This document shows, one piece after another, positions 1 to 7,286 of a DNA stretch of 10,707 nt; the stretch's first letter is position 1, and every line of letters starts with the position of its first letter. Location: NCBI GenBank assembly GCA_024409025.1, contig JAKSUM010000017.1:1-10707 (forward strand), read 5' to 3'. Made by a program: the position numbers and the translations under genes. The notes beneath the pieces are model-generated. The model saw only the letters and a program-made list of their open reading frames with translations. It ran no database searches and was not told where the DNA came from. The stretch comes from a bacterium (GTDB lineage Bacteria > Vulcanimicrobiota > CADAWZ01).

Positions 1-1293
1 GGATCTTATAATTCCGATTCTTGGTCTGAAGCTTCCGATATTCTTGCCGTACTGAAAATTCATCTTATTGCTCTTGCCTATATCATCCACTCCAATCTTA
101 AACATGTTCTCGCCTCTCGGGAGCAGATAAAGATTTGCATTTCCATGGGAAAAGCCCTGCGGAGTATCCCAGAACATATCAGCATCAAGCTGCATAAGCC
201 TGCTATAGGCGACATCGCCATTAGAATCACTGTCCTTGTCCTTATCTCCGACAAATCTCCTGACTCTCTTTATAAGCCTGTTGGCTCCTTCCATCGTCTC
301 TCTGGTCTGCTTCAATGTCGCCTTAAGATCATCCTTTACCTGAGGATCATCGGTGATCTCCCTTACATCCTTCATAATGCCGCTGAGATCTTTTGAGGCA
401 TTCTCAAGATTTTCCAAAGTGCCAAGAATACTGGGGCCAAATTTTTCATCATCAACTATTGCCTGCAGCCTTTTCAATACGTCATTGAGCGACTGGGATG
501 ATTCTTCAATATTTTTAACAATCCCCTTTATTGCAGGACCGCTCTCAGATGTTATATTGCTTATGTCAGCAGTGATATTTTCGACATTGCTTCCGACCTT
601 TGTTATCACTCCGTCAAGATGCGAGATTAAAACATCAGCATGATCTATAACTTTATTCACGCCTCCAACGACTCTGTTCATGCTGCTTTCAGCACTGCTC
701 ATAAGTGAGTCAAGCTCTGCTGTGGCCTTTTTCATGCCGGCAACAGACGCCTTAAGATCTTCCTGAACCTGCTTGTCACCGATAAACGAGTCAAAGCTCT
801 TTATAGCCCTGTCAAGATTTACAAGAGTCTCGTCAGCCGCCGCCATAATGTCATCCATGGACACAGGAGACTTTCCCCTTGCAGAAGGCTCTTCCCAAGG
901 GGACTTGGAATCAAGCCTGCAGGACTGGAGGACAGGCCCGTCAACTGGCGTAATCTCCATCCATTTATCTCCCATAAGATTGGACGATATAGAGAAAACA
1001 GAATTAACTGTAAGAACCTCAGGGGCATTGATACGTATGGAAACCCTTACCTTATCGCGAAACCCCTCAGGCTCATCATGCGGAATAACATAAAGGCCTG
1101 TAACCTTTCCAATCTTTACGCCTGCCTTAAGCACAGACGCCCCGTTCTGCAATCCGGAAACCTTATCAAAAATAACATAATAAGGAACTCCTGTATCAGG
1201 CTTTTTAAATACTCCCATAAATCCTAAAACAAAAACAAGAACTACAGCGGCGACGATTACCGTCACTCCGACTTTAAAAGCAGAACCTGCCAT
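1..1293 (-). CDS. mlaD: MlaD/MCE-family lipid transport protein with long helical region and probable C-terminal beta-barrel, partial
   Basis: Reading the minus strand from ATG at 1293 gives 431 codons with no stop, so the C-terminus lies beyond the left edge. Residues 8-27 form one membrane helix, the usual N-terminal anchor. Residues about 36-118 match an MCE domain (VSGLQNGASVLKAGVKIGKV, later SSNLMGDKWMEI), the module that forms the lipid-conducting ring with MlaE and MlaF. Residues about 145-345 are helix-forming and rich in Asp, Ser and Lys. From about 360 the chain becomes alternating and strand-like (NANLYLLPR, FKIGVDDIG, FRPRIGIIRS), as in barrel proteins. E. coli MlaD is about 183 residues, so this one is far longer. 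A ribosome binding site, AAAGGAG at 1305-1299, overlaps the mlaF stop, and the gap to mlaF is 10 bases, so the two are one operon. MlaD identity is confident; the barrel is inferred. Confidence 0.88.
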   Translation of the reverse strand, partial: MAGSAFKVGVTVIVAAVVLVFVLGFMGVFKKPDTGVPYYVIFDKVSGLQNGASVLKAGVKIGKVTGLYVIPHDEPEGFRDKVRVSIRINAPEVLTVNSVFSISSNLMGDKWMEITPVDGPVLQSCRLDSKSPWEEPSARGKSPVSMDDIMAAADETLVNLDRAIKSFDSFIGDKQVQEDLKASVAGMKKATAELDSLMSSAESSMNRVVGGVNKVIDHADVLISHLDGVITKVGSNVENITADISNITSESGPAIKGIVKNIEESSQSLNDVLKRLQAIVDDEKFGPSILGTLENLENASKDLSGIMKDVREITDDPQVKDDLKATLKQTRETMEGANRLIKRVRRFVGDKDKDSDSNGDVAYSRLMQLDADMFWDTPQGFSHGNANLYLLPRGENMFKIGVDDIGKSNKMNFQYGKNIGSFRPRIGIIRS

Positions 1294-1303
1294 AAAAACT
1301 CCT

Positions 1304-2074
1304 TTACATCTTAACCGGACCGTCTGACGAGCCGTCAATAAACTGCCTTACGACAGGATCGGTAGAATTTTTAAAATCATCAACACTTCCGACAAGAAGA
1401 AACTTGCCTTTATAGAGAAGTATTATCTTGTCGGCAATAGCATAAGCGCTTTTGAGATCATGAGTCACAACGATTGAAGTCATATTAAATCTCTTCTTAA
1501 GACTATTAACCAAATCATTTATAACGCTGGACATTATAGGATCAAGACCGCTGGTGGGCTCGTCATAAAGAATCATTTCAGGATTAGTGACAATAGCCCT
1601 GGCTATGCTTGCCCTTTTCTGCATTCCTCCGGAGAGCTCCGAAGGATACTGATTCTCAGTTCCGCTAAGTCCGACTATGGCCAAGGCATTCCTGACCCTT
1701 TCCTTTACCTCAGACTCAGGGGTCTTTGTATTTTCTCTTAAACCAAAAGCGACATTATCCATTATAGTAAGAGAATCAAATAGGGCTGGGGACTGAAAAA
1801 CCATCCCTATTCTTCTCCTAAGATTATCAAGATCATGTCCGCGCAAATTAGCGACATTCTCTCCATTTATAAGAATCTTTCCCGATGTAGGGGAAAGAAG
1901 GCCTATTATACATCTTATAAGCGTGCTCTTGCCAGCTCCGGAAAGCCCCATAAGAGCAAGAGTCTCGCCCTTTTTAAGCGACACATTGACATGATCCAAA
2001 ATCACTCTGTCGCCTCTTTTAAGGAGAAGCTCCTCTACCCTTAAAAAATCGGAATCATCCTTTTTTTTATCCAA
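1304..2074 (-). CDS. mlaF: MlaF-type ABC transporter ATP-binding protein
   Basis: This is the cytoplasmic ATPase that powers the MlaE permease in phospholipid transport between inner and outer membranes. With a TTG start at 2074 the protein has 256 residues: Walker A GLSGAGKST at 43-51, Q-loop Gln94, signature LSGGM at 147-151, Walker B MILYDE at 167-172 and switch His205. The C-terminal QFIDGSSDGPV resembles the FxxGxxDGP ending typical of MlaF and separates it from other ABC ATPases. An ATG at 2152 in the same frame would add 26 residues but has no ribosome binding site, while the TTG follows GGAGGAG at 2084-2078 with ideal spacing and gives normal family length. It lies between mlaE (136 bases upstream) and mlaD (10 bases downstream). 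Confidence 0.93.
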   Translation of the reverse strand: MDKKKDDSDFLRVEELLLKRGDRVILDHVNVSLKKGETLALMGLSGAGKSTLIRCIIGLLSPTSGKILINGENVANLRGHDLDNLRRRIGMVFQSPALFDSLTIMDNVAFGLRENTKTPESEVKERVRNALAIVGLSGTENQYPSELSGGMQKRASIARAIVTNPEMILYDEPTSGLDPIMSSVINDLVNSLKKRFNMTSIVVTHDLKSAYAIADKIILLYKGKFLLVGSVDDFKNSTDPVVRQFIDGSSDGPVKM

Positions 2075-2077
2075 TAT

Positions 2078-2084
2078 CTCCTCC
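2078..2084 (-). promoter_or_regulatory. Ribosome binding site deciding the mlaF start
   Basis: On the minus strand the bases GGAGGAG are followed by ATA and then TTG at 2074-2072, leaving 5 bases between the GGAGG core and the start. No comparable site precedes the in-frame ATG at 2152, where the upstream bases are an in-frame TAG and AT-rich sequence. This site is the reason for choosing the shorter MlaF. Confidence 0.8.
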
Positions 2085-2210
2085 AAAATAATTAAAAAGA
2101 CAGAGGCCTTTAAGAGCTTGATGCCGGCATATAACGAAACTACATTTGCCATATTCTAAAATCAGCCGGCTAAAAGGCTGCATTCGCAGGACACTGCCCA
2201 ATAACAAAAA

Positions 2211-2999
2211 TCAGATTGCAAGTATTATTGATGAAAGAATATAATTAGTCACAAAAACAACTATTATCGAATAAACAACAGATCCTGTTGTAGATATTCC
2301 AACGCCAGCAGCTCCACCCTTTGTCGTCATTCCCTGATAGCATCCAATCATAACGACTTCAGCGGCAAAGAATAATGATTTAATAAGGCCTCCCCAAAAA
2401 TCTTTCATAGAGAGCATTTCCCTTATGCTGTCAGTATATATTGTCAAATCAATGCCGGCAGCCATATTGGCAATAGCTCCACCTCCCAACACGCCTGCAC
2501 AGTCAGCAAAGAGAGTCAGAACAGGGAAGAGAATAAAGCAAGCCAAAAATCTGGGTACAACAAGATACTTTACAGGGCTGACAGCCATAACCTCAAGAGC
2601 GTCAAGCTGTTCAGTAACTTTCATGGATCCTAACTCGGCAGTGATTGCAGATCCGGCCCTTCCGGCAACAACAACCGCAGTAAGCATGGGAGCAAGCTCC
2701 CTGCACATGGCGATTGCGACTCCGCCGCCGACAAATTTGGCAAGACCGTATCTTACGGCAAGCTCCGCAAGCTGAAGAGACACAACCGCTCCAGCAAAAA
2801 AAGTGGTTACAAATACAATAAAAATGGAATCCACGCCAAGAAGAGCCATCTGCTGAACGGTCAGCTTAACCCTTATATCAAGCCTGAAAATCCACATTAA
2901 AGTATTAAATAAAAGAATACATAATCCGCCTATATATTCAAAAAAAGTTATTGTTTTTTTACCGACGGACTCAAAAAAATCAATTAAAAATTTCGGCAT
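2211..2999 (-). CDS. mlaE: MlaE-family ABC transporter permease
   Basis: A 262-residue inner-membrane permease of the MlaE/YrbE family, the transmembrane subunit that passes lipids between the membrane and the MCE ring. Hydrophobic segments lie at about 20-37, 56-78, 95-113, 147-172, 203-221 and 243-262. The central family block is clear: VVSLQLAELAVRYGLAKFV at 72-90, then CRELAPMLTAVVVAGRAGSA at 99-118 and ELGSMKVTEQLDALEVMAVS at 122-141, the conserved coupling region that contacts the ATPase. Length is normal for the family. It is the first gene of mlaE-mlaF-mlaD. The start has no strong ribosome binding site (the upstream minus strand reads GAGGGCGTAAGAATGAT), so the exact N-terminus is less sure than the identity. 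Confidence 0.94.
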   Translation of the reverse strand: MPKFLIDFFESVGKKTITFFEYIGGLCILLFNTLMWIFRLDIRVKLTVQQMALLGVDSIFIVFVTTFFAGAVVSLQLAELAVRYGLAKFVGGGVAIAMCRELAPMLTAVVVAGRAGSAITAELGSMKVTEQLDALEVMAVSPVKYLVVPRFLACFILFPVLTLFADCAGVLGGGAIANMAAGIDLTIYTDSIREMLSMKDFWGGLIKSLFFAAEVVMIGCYQGMTTKGGAAGVGISTTGSVVYSIIVVFVTNYILSSIILAI

Positions 3000-3053
3000 A
3001 TCATTCTTACGCCCTCAATCAGACCAAAGGCCCGAGAATTTATTGATATCCAT

Positions 3054-3082
3054 ATAAAATGCCATATTAAAATTTAAAGCAA
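3054..3082 (-). promoter_or_regulatory. mlaE: Candidate promoter for the mla operon
   Basis: The 109 bases between mlaE and the terminator hairpin hold a possible sigma-70 promoter on the minus strand: TTGCTT (3082-3077), a 17-base spacer, and TTTTAT (3059-3054). It lies about 55 bases before the mlaE start. Both boxes match consensus only partly and the region is AT-rich, so chance is a real possibility. Some promoter is expected here because a terminator separates mlaE from the gene upstream. Confidence 0.3.
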
Positions 3083-3108
3083 ATGGCACTTAAGCATCCC
3101 TTGATAAA

Positions 3109-3133
3109 GAGGAGCCTTTATTAAAGGCTCCTC
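3109..3133 (-). terminator. Hairpin terminator after the solute-binding protein gene
   Basis: A perfect 10-bp stem (GAGGAGCCTT at 3109-3118 with AAGGCTCCTC at 3124-3133) and a 5-base loop begin 7 bases after the stop codon of the solute-binding protein gene. On the minus strand it is followed by TTTATC, a short and imperfect U-rich tail, so termination may be only moderately efficient. It divides the upstream two-gene unit from the mla operon. Confidence 0.72.
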
Positions 3134-3140
3134 GCAGATT

Positions 3141-4385
3141 TTAGTAAGTATTGGAATTTACACCTGTAGGCCTGCTGGGCTCTTCTATAGGAAGTATAAC
3201 AGGATTTATGACATCCATAGCTTCCTCAACAGCCTTTTTAACATCTTTCTTGTTTGAAAGAGCTGCCTTTATTGCACTGCCATAGTTCTTTGAAAGAATC
3301 TCCTGCTTGCTCATTCCGACAACATATCCCTTGCCCATAAGAGTAAGGAACATTCTAAGTCCGGGATACTTTTCAAGCCTCTGGAAATAGTCAGGAGAAA
3401 GAGTTACCTGCTTATTTGCGGGAAGAACAGGAGAATTAAGAGCAAGCTTCTGAAGCTGGGGGAATTCCGCAAGGTAATATATGAAGAACCATGTCTCCTC
3501 AGGATTTGCTCCAGCCTTGTCCATTATAGCAAGATTTGTCAGGCAGATATTAGGCTCCTTATTTTTGCCTGTCCATCTTACGACCTTCAGATTTCTTCCG
3601 TTTCCGGAAGCGTTTATAAGATCCTCAGGAGTTCCAAAGAACATGGCCGCATTTTTTATGTGCTCGTGAGAAGCGACATTGTGCGTATAAAGCATATCCT
3701 TAAGGAAAAACACATCCTTTTCCGCAGACTTGCCGTCAAGACCTTTTTCACAAACTGTTTTGCCTTCGGTATCAGCCTGAGATACAAAATTATTGAAGTA
3801 TATGGACATATATCTTGCCGAGGCGTTAATCGGGACATAGAATCCATGCTTTCCGGCAGCCTTGTCAGTAAGCTTTGAGGCATATTTAAAAAGCTGGGCC
3901 CTGTTTGCAGGCGGAGTCTTTATGCCATGGGCGGCAAATGCGTCAGCATCATATACAAGCGCATAATTATATGCAAAATAAGGAAGCGAGTAAAGCTTGT
4001 CTGCATATACGGATCCCTTCCAAAGAGGAGCATATGTGTCCATTTTAAGAGCTATCTTAACGGATTTAAGGATATAATCCTCAACGGGAAGCAGCTTTGA
4101 AGCACCAATAAGATCACCCTGCCATCCGGCATCTATAGCCGCAAGATCAGGAAGGGAATTCTTATCAGAAGACATCAACGCATTGTAAAGCTCCTCCTGA
4201 GAGGCGAATCTCTTAGTTTCAATATTAATGCTTGGATTTTTTTCATGATACTTTGCAGAAAGATCCTGAACTATTTTATTCTGATCTTCGGTCATCGCAT
4301 TCCAAAAAACGATGTTTCCTGCAAAAAGCTGCTGCGGCATAAGAAAAAGAATCGCCGCGGCAAGAAGAAACAGTATTTTCTTCAT
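3141..4385 (-). CDS. Periplasmic extracellular solute-binding protein (family 1-like)
   Basis: A 414-residue exported substrate-binding protein. The signal peptide is residues 1-22 (MKKILFLLAAAILFLMPQQL, cleavage after LFA), with no lipobox Cys, so it should be soluble in the periplasm. The fold signature is that of the sugar-binding SBP_bac_1 group: VFWNAMTEDQNKIVQDL at 26-42, the PDLAAIDAGW stretch at 79-88, LYSLPYFAYNYALVYDAD at 131-148, and a C-terminal segment (AIKAALSNKKDVKKAVEEA at 371-389) typical of the last helices. The likely substrate is a sugar or similar small organic molecule, but the ligand cannot be read from sequence. The ribosome binding site GGAGG at 4396-4392 precedes ATG by 6 bases. 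No permease or ATPase partner for it is in the window; the nearby Mla permease belongs to another family. It shares an operon with the BsuPI-domain gene 15 bases upstream. Confidence 0.88.
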   Translation of the reverse strand: MKKILFLLAAAILFLMPQQLFAGNIVFWNAMTEDQNKIVQDLSAKYHEKNPSINIETKRFASQEELYNALMSSDKNSLPDLAAIDAGWQGDLIGASKLLPVEDYILKSVKIALKMDTYAPLWKGSVYADKLYSLPYFAYNYALVYDADAFAAHGIKTPPANRAQLFKYASKLTDKAAGKHGFYVPINASARYMSIYFNNFVSQADTEGKTVCEKGLDGKSAEKDVFFLKDMLYTHNVASHEHIKNAAMFFGTPEDLINASGNGRNLKVVRWTGKNKEPNICLTNLAIMDKAGANPEETWFFIYYLAEFPQLQKLALNSPVLPANKQVTLSPDYFQRLEKYPGLRMFLTLMGKGYVVGMSKQEILSKNYGSAIKAALSNKKDVKKAVEEAMDVINPVILPIEEPSRPTGVNSNTY

Positions 4386-4400
4386 TTACAACCTCCTAAA

Positions 4401-4958
4401 TTATCTTTCTGATTTTCCCTTAAGTCTCAGAGAAACGGTAAAATCGCTTGCAGTCACCTTGGCAACAATCCTGTAAACGCCAGGAGAGACCTTTTTCCCA
4501 TCCTGATATTCTTGCGGCCATACACCATTGAACGACTTTGACTCGTTTGGCATCAAAACCGTCTTATGCGGCTTCGGCACTGCCTTATCATAGAGGAAAG
4601 ATTGCCATATAAGAGTTGGGGTCTTAAAAAAGAACCAGTCATCCTCTCTGTAGACAAGAAAATTAACCTCTTTAGAATAAGGAAAATCAATATCTACAGG
4701 CTTATCCGACTTATTTTTAACCTTAAGGACAAGACTGACGGGCTCACCATAATAATGCTTCTCCCCTCCCATTTCAAGAGAGAAAGAAAGGCAGCTGAAC
4801 TCAGTGTCACTCCTGTCAGTAAACGGATCCGCTCTCTCTGTAAAAAATCTTATCAGAAAAATCGAAATGATGGCTACAAAAACAAAAAAGATTACAAATA
4901 CCTTTGCAGCAAACAAAGGGCTCTTTTCTTTTTTTTTCTCAAATTTTCTTATAGCCAT
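4401..4958 (-). CDS. Membrane-anchored BsuPI-domain protein
   Basis: A 185-residue protein with a Lys-rich cytoplasmic N-terminus (1-12), one membrane helix at about 16-38, and an extracytoplasmic beta-sandwich at about 52-180. The latter resembles the BsuPI domain (named after the Bacillus intracellular proteinase inhibitor): VSLVLKVKNKSDKPVDIDFP at 74-93, NFLVYR at 99-104, LMPNES at 135-140, VWPQ at 146-149 and VSPGVYRIVAKV at 157-168, giving the usual alternation of strands, a Trp and the PGxY turn. Whether it inhibits a protease is unknown; the domain occurs in many envelope proteins of unrelated role. A GGAG at 4972-4969 precedes the ATG by 10 bases. It is the first gene of a two-gene unit with the solute-binding protein, so it may assist or scaffold that protein, which is inference only. 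Confidence 0.75.
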   Translation of the reverse strand: MAIRKFEKKKEKSPLFAAKVFVIFFVFVAIISIFLIRFFTERADPFTDRSDTEFSCLSFSLEMGGEKHYYGEPVSLVLKVKNKSDKPVDIDFPYSKEVNFLVYREDDWFFFKTPTLIWQSFLYDKAVPKPHKTVLMPNESKSFNGVWPQEYQDGKKVSPGVYRIVAKVTASDFTVSLRLKGKSER

Positions 4959-4987
4959 AAATAAAATTCTCCAAAAAAAAATATCGC

Positions 4988-5016
4988 CTTATAAAATAAA
5001 ATAAAAGATATTTCAA
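4988..5016 (-). promoter_or_regulatory. Candidate sigma-70 promoter for the BsuPI/solute-binding unit
   Basis: On the minus strand TTGAAA (5016-5011) and TATAAG (4993-4988) are separated by exactly 17 bases and sit about 30 bases upstream of the ATG at 4958. Each box differs from the sigma-70 consensus at one position. The surrounding divergent intergenic region (4959-5075) is very AT-rich, which raises the chance of random matches. Confidence 0.5.
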
Positions 5017-5062
5017 ACTATTCAACGAAATTAAATTATATCCTTTACATAAGACACTTAAA

Positions 5063-5070
5063 AGGAGGAG
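5063..5070 (+). promoter_or_regulatory. Strong ribosome binding site of the secreted coiled-coil protein gene
   Basis: AGGAGGAG lies 5 bases before the ATG at 5076, a near-perfect Shine-Dalgarno sequence. Possible -10 boxes upstream (TTATAT at 5036-5041, TACATA at 5046-5051) have no convincing -35 partner, so no plus-strand promoter is called. Confidence 0.8.
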
Positions 5071-5075
5071 CAAAA

Positions 5076-6503
5076 ATGTCGAGAAACATAATAATCAATG
5101 CCATTTATATGGCATTTTCATTAATAATAATCCTTTCAGCTCCGTCATATGCTCAAGACGCATTTAACCAGCCAATGGTAGTAAATGTTGACGGAAAAAA
5201 AATTTTCATTAATCAGGGCTTTTACCAGAACGTGGGAAATGAAAGCGTCTTCACCATAAAGCATGGCAACAAGGAACTTGGGAAAGCAAAAGTCACAGAG
5301 CTTTATGAACACTATTGCGTATGCGAGCCAGAGGGCTCCCTTAATGCGTCTTCAGTCAAAAAAGGCGATTCCGCATCCGTTTCAGAAAAAGGCAAAAGAC
5401 AACAGTCATCAGCTTCATCAAATCAGCAGAAAGCAAACGCCCAAGCAGAAGCAGCAAGAGTAAAAGCAGAAAAGACAGCTCAGGAAAGAGCAGCAAAGCA
5501 GGCTGAAGCAGAAAGAATAAAGGCAGAAAAAGAGGAAGCCAGAAGAATAGCTGAAAGCGCAAAAAGAGAGGAAGAGCTTCGCAAGGCAGCAGAGAAGGCC
5601 GAAAGGGACAGAATAGCAGCCAGAGAAAAAGCAAAACAGGACATACAGGACGGATATCTTGATGATCTTGCCGACTGCACAAGAACCCTGTCATTCAGCG
5701 ACAAAAAAGGAATAAGCCTAATCCCAAATATCGGACTACTGTCGAGAGGATACAGCATTTATAACTATATAAACAATATCACCTACATAAACAAGCACAT
5801 GAACACCATGGGCGGAGGCAGATACAACAGCGGACTTGCATCTTTCTTCAATGTCAAAAGATTTATGAGCGCTTTTGGCAATCTGAAAAATATGAACAGA
5901 AACCCTAATATGGGGAAAGACAAACAGAACTCAGTCAGCGTCGAGGTCGTATATCTTACACCAGACCTTTTAAAATCACAGGCAACGCTGTTTGCGGCAA
6001 ATGACGATATGTATGACAATCCGGAGCAGGTAAACGCAATAGCCGACGGGCTTATGCAGCAGATGGAATTAGGCTCTTATGCGGTATTCCAAGTGACTGT
6101 CAAAAACGACGAATCATCCGGAGTTCCGGCCCAACTGGCTCCGTTCAAATGGAAAATGAGCCTCATAACATCAAATAACGAGCAGATAAAGGCTGTCAAA
6201 TATGATGAAGCTCTTGACAAAACTCTCGGAGCTGGTCAGTCGACTCAGGGAAACATATATTTCCCGCTCACGGACTCACAGGGAGTGCCGATAGGAAAAT
6301 CAAACATAAAGGTAAAGCTTGAATCCATTCTTGGCAAAAGCACCGTATTCAGCTGGAACGACTCAAAAGGACGTCCCAAAACAAAAGGCAGAACGACAAG
6401 CCGATCTAATCAGCAGGAAGAATCAAAAAGCGACGCACAGTCGAGGAAACAGCAGTTCCTTGACAGATACAATTCAGACGGACGCAGGACGAACAGATAT
6501 TAA
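5076..6503 (+). CDS. Secreted protein with TolA-like coiled coil, unknown function
   Basis: A 475-residue protein that I do not recognise. Residues 1-26 are a signal peptide (hydrophobic YMAFSLIIIL, cleavage after SYA), so it is exported, probably to the periplasm. Residues 30-103 form a small strand-rich module ending in VKKGDSASV, reminiscent of modules that end in a GDxV turn. Residues 118-192 are an Ala/Glu/Lys/Arg-rich coiled coil like that of TolA. Residues 193-283 are mixed. Residues 284-428 look like a beta-sandwich (SVSVEVVYLTP; SYAVFQVTVKND; GNIYFPLTD). The tail 429-475 is polar and basic and ends in NRY. It is the first gene of the plus-strand cluster, with a strong ribosome binding site, and its TAA is followed immediately by the recF TTG. 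Real expression is likely; function is open. Cys81, Cys83 and Cys201 could allow a disulfide. Confidence 0.82.
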   Translation: MSRNIIINAIYMAFSLIIILSAPSYAQDAFNQPMVVNVDGKKIFINQGFYQNVGNESVFTIKHGNKELGKAKVTELYEHYCVCEPEGSLNASSVKKGDSASVSEKGKRQQSSASSNQQKANAQAEAARVKAEKTAQERAAKQAEAERIKAEKEEARRIAESAKREEELRKAAEKAERDRIAAREKAKQDIQDGYLDDLADCTRTLSFSDKKGISLIPNIGLLSRGYSIYNYINNITYINKHMNTMGGGRYNSGLASFFNVKRFMSAFGNLKNMNRNPNMGKDKQNSVSVEVVYLTPDLLKSQATLFAANDDMYDNPEQVNAIADGLMQQMELGSYAVFQVTVKNDESSGVPAQLAPFKWKMSLITSNNEQIKAVKYDEALDKTLGAGQSTQGNIYFPLTDSQGVPIGKSNIKVKLESILGKSTVFSWNDSKGRPKTKGRTTSRSNQQEESKSDAQSRKQQFLDRYNSDGRRTNRY

Positions 6504-7286
6504 TTGATTATAAAAAGCATAGCAATACAGGGATTCAGAAACATATCATCGGAGTATATTGAGCTGGCAGACGGGCTAAATGCATTTACCGGAGGCAACG
6601 CGCAGGGCAAGAGCTCTTTTTTGGAAGCCGCCTATTTTATACTTAACGGCAGATCATTCAGAACACCGCGAGACAGGGAGCTTATTATGAACGGTATGCC
6701 TTCGGCTTCCGTTAAATGCCTGATAGATGACGACGGCCTATCCCTGAGCATATCGTCAAAGCTTGCAAAAACAGACAACGGGGCAGACAAATCCATTAAT
6801 GCGGAAGGCAAGAAAATAAGAAAGCTCTCCGAATTTATAGGAAAAGTAGGGAATTCCGTATTTTCAAGGGACGACATCAGCCTTATAACAGGCGCTCCTG
6901 CAGAGCGGAGAAGCTTCATAGACAGACTCATATCATCAATAAGCCCTGTCTATCTGAAAAACATAAAAAGATATGGCGAGCTTATTAAAAAGAAAAATTA
7001 TCTGCTGAAATCAGGAATATTCTCAGGAGGACTGGCGGAAGCAATAAATGAGCAGATAAGCGGCTATGCCTCTTTTATAGAGATTGCAAGAAAAGGTGCG
7101 TCAGAAAAGCTTTCCGAAACAGCAGGAGCAATATACACAGAGATATTCGGTATGGAACAGCCATTCTCGATACAATACAGCCCCAACATTGCAATAAGCA
7201 ATTATACCCGAGAAACGGCAAGCGTTGAAATATATGAGGCGCTACGGAAGGGCTTAAAGGAAGAGGACTCAAGAAGAATGCCTTAA
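6504..7286 (+). CDS. recF: RecF, N-terminal part (gene interrupted by a frameshift)
   Basis: RecF is a cytoplasmic SMC-like ATPase that acts with RecO and RecR to load RecA at single-strand gaps. This frame encodes its first 255 or so residues: the family start MIIKSIAIQGFRNISSEYIE, Walker A GGNAQGKSS at 30-38, FSRDDISLITGAPAERRSFI at 120-139, and an arm region with coiled-coil character at about 150-210. The frame stops at 7284, just before the conserved GPHRDD motif, which is present but in another frame from 7289. Joined, the two parts would be about 373 residues, normal for RecF, so a single missing base between 7238 and 7283 explains the break. The start is TTG, directly abutting the previous stop (TAATTG), suggesting coupled translation. 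Whether the break is real or a sequencing error cannot be told here. Confidence 0.88.
   Translation: MIIKSIAIQGFRNISSEYIELADGLNAFTGGNAQGKSSFLEAAYFILNGRSFRTPRDRELIMNGMPSASVKCLIDDDGLSLSISSKLAKTDNGADKSINAEGKKIRKLSEFIGKVGNSVFSRDDISLITGAPAERRSFIDRLISSISPVYLKNIKRYGELIKKKNYLLKSGIFSGGLAEAINEQISGYASFIEIARKGASEKLSETAGAIYTEIFGMEQPFSIQYSPNIAISNYTRETASVEIYEALRKGLKEEDSRRMP

Noticed and set aside
145..1093. Plus-strand open frames at 145-396, 353-643 and 773-1093
   Set aside because: All are antisense to the continuous MlaD reading, which shows clear MCE-domain motifs.
2075..2152. N-terminal extension of MlaF from ATG at 2152
   Set aside because: No ribosome binding site, not family-like, and a strong site precedes the TTG at 2074.
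4566..4964. 132-residue plus-strand open frame
   Set aside because: Lies antisense to the BsuPI-domain gene, no ribosome binding site, no recognisable domain; a shadow frame.
5356..5694. Leu-rich minus-strand open frame resembling membrane segments
   Set aside because: It is the complement of the Glu/Lys/Ala coiled-coil region; repetitive GAA/AAG/GCA codons produce Leu/Phe-rich antisense frames.
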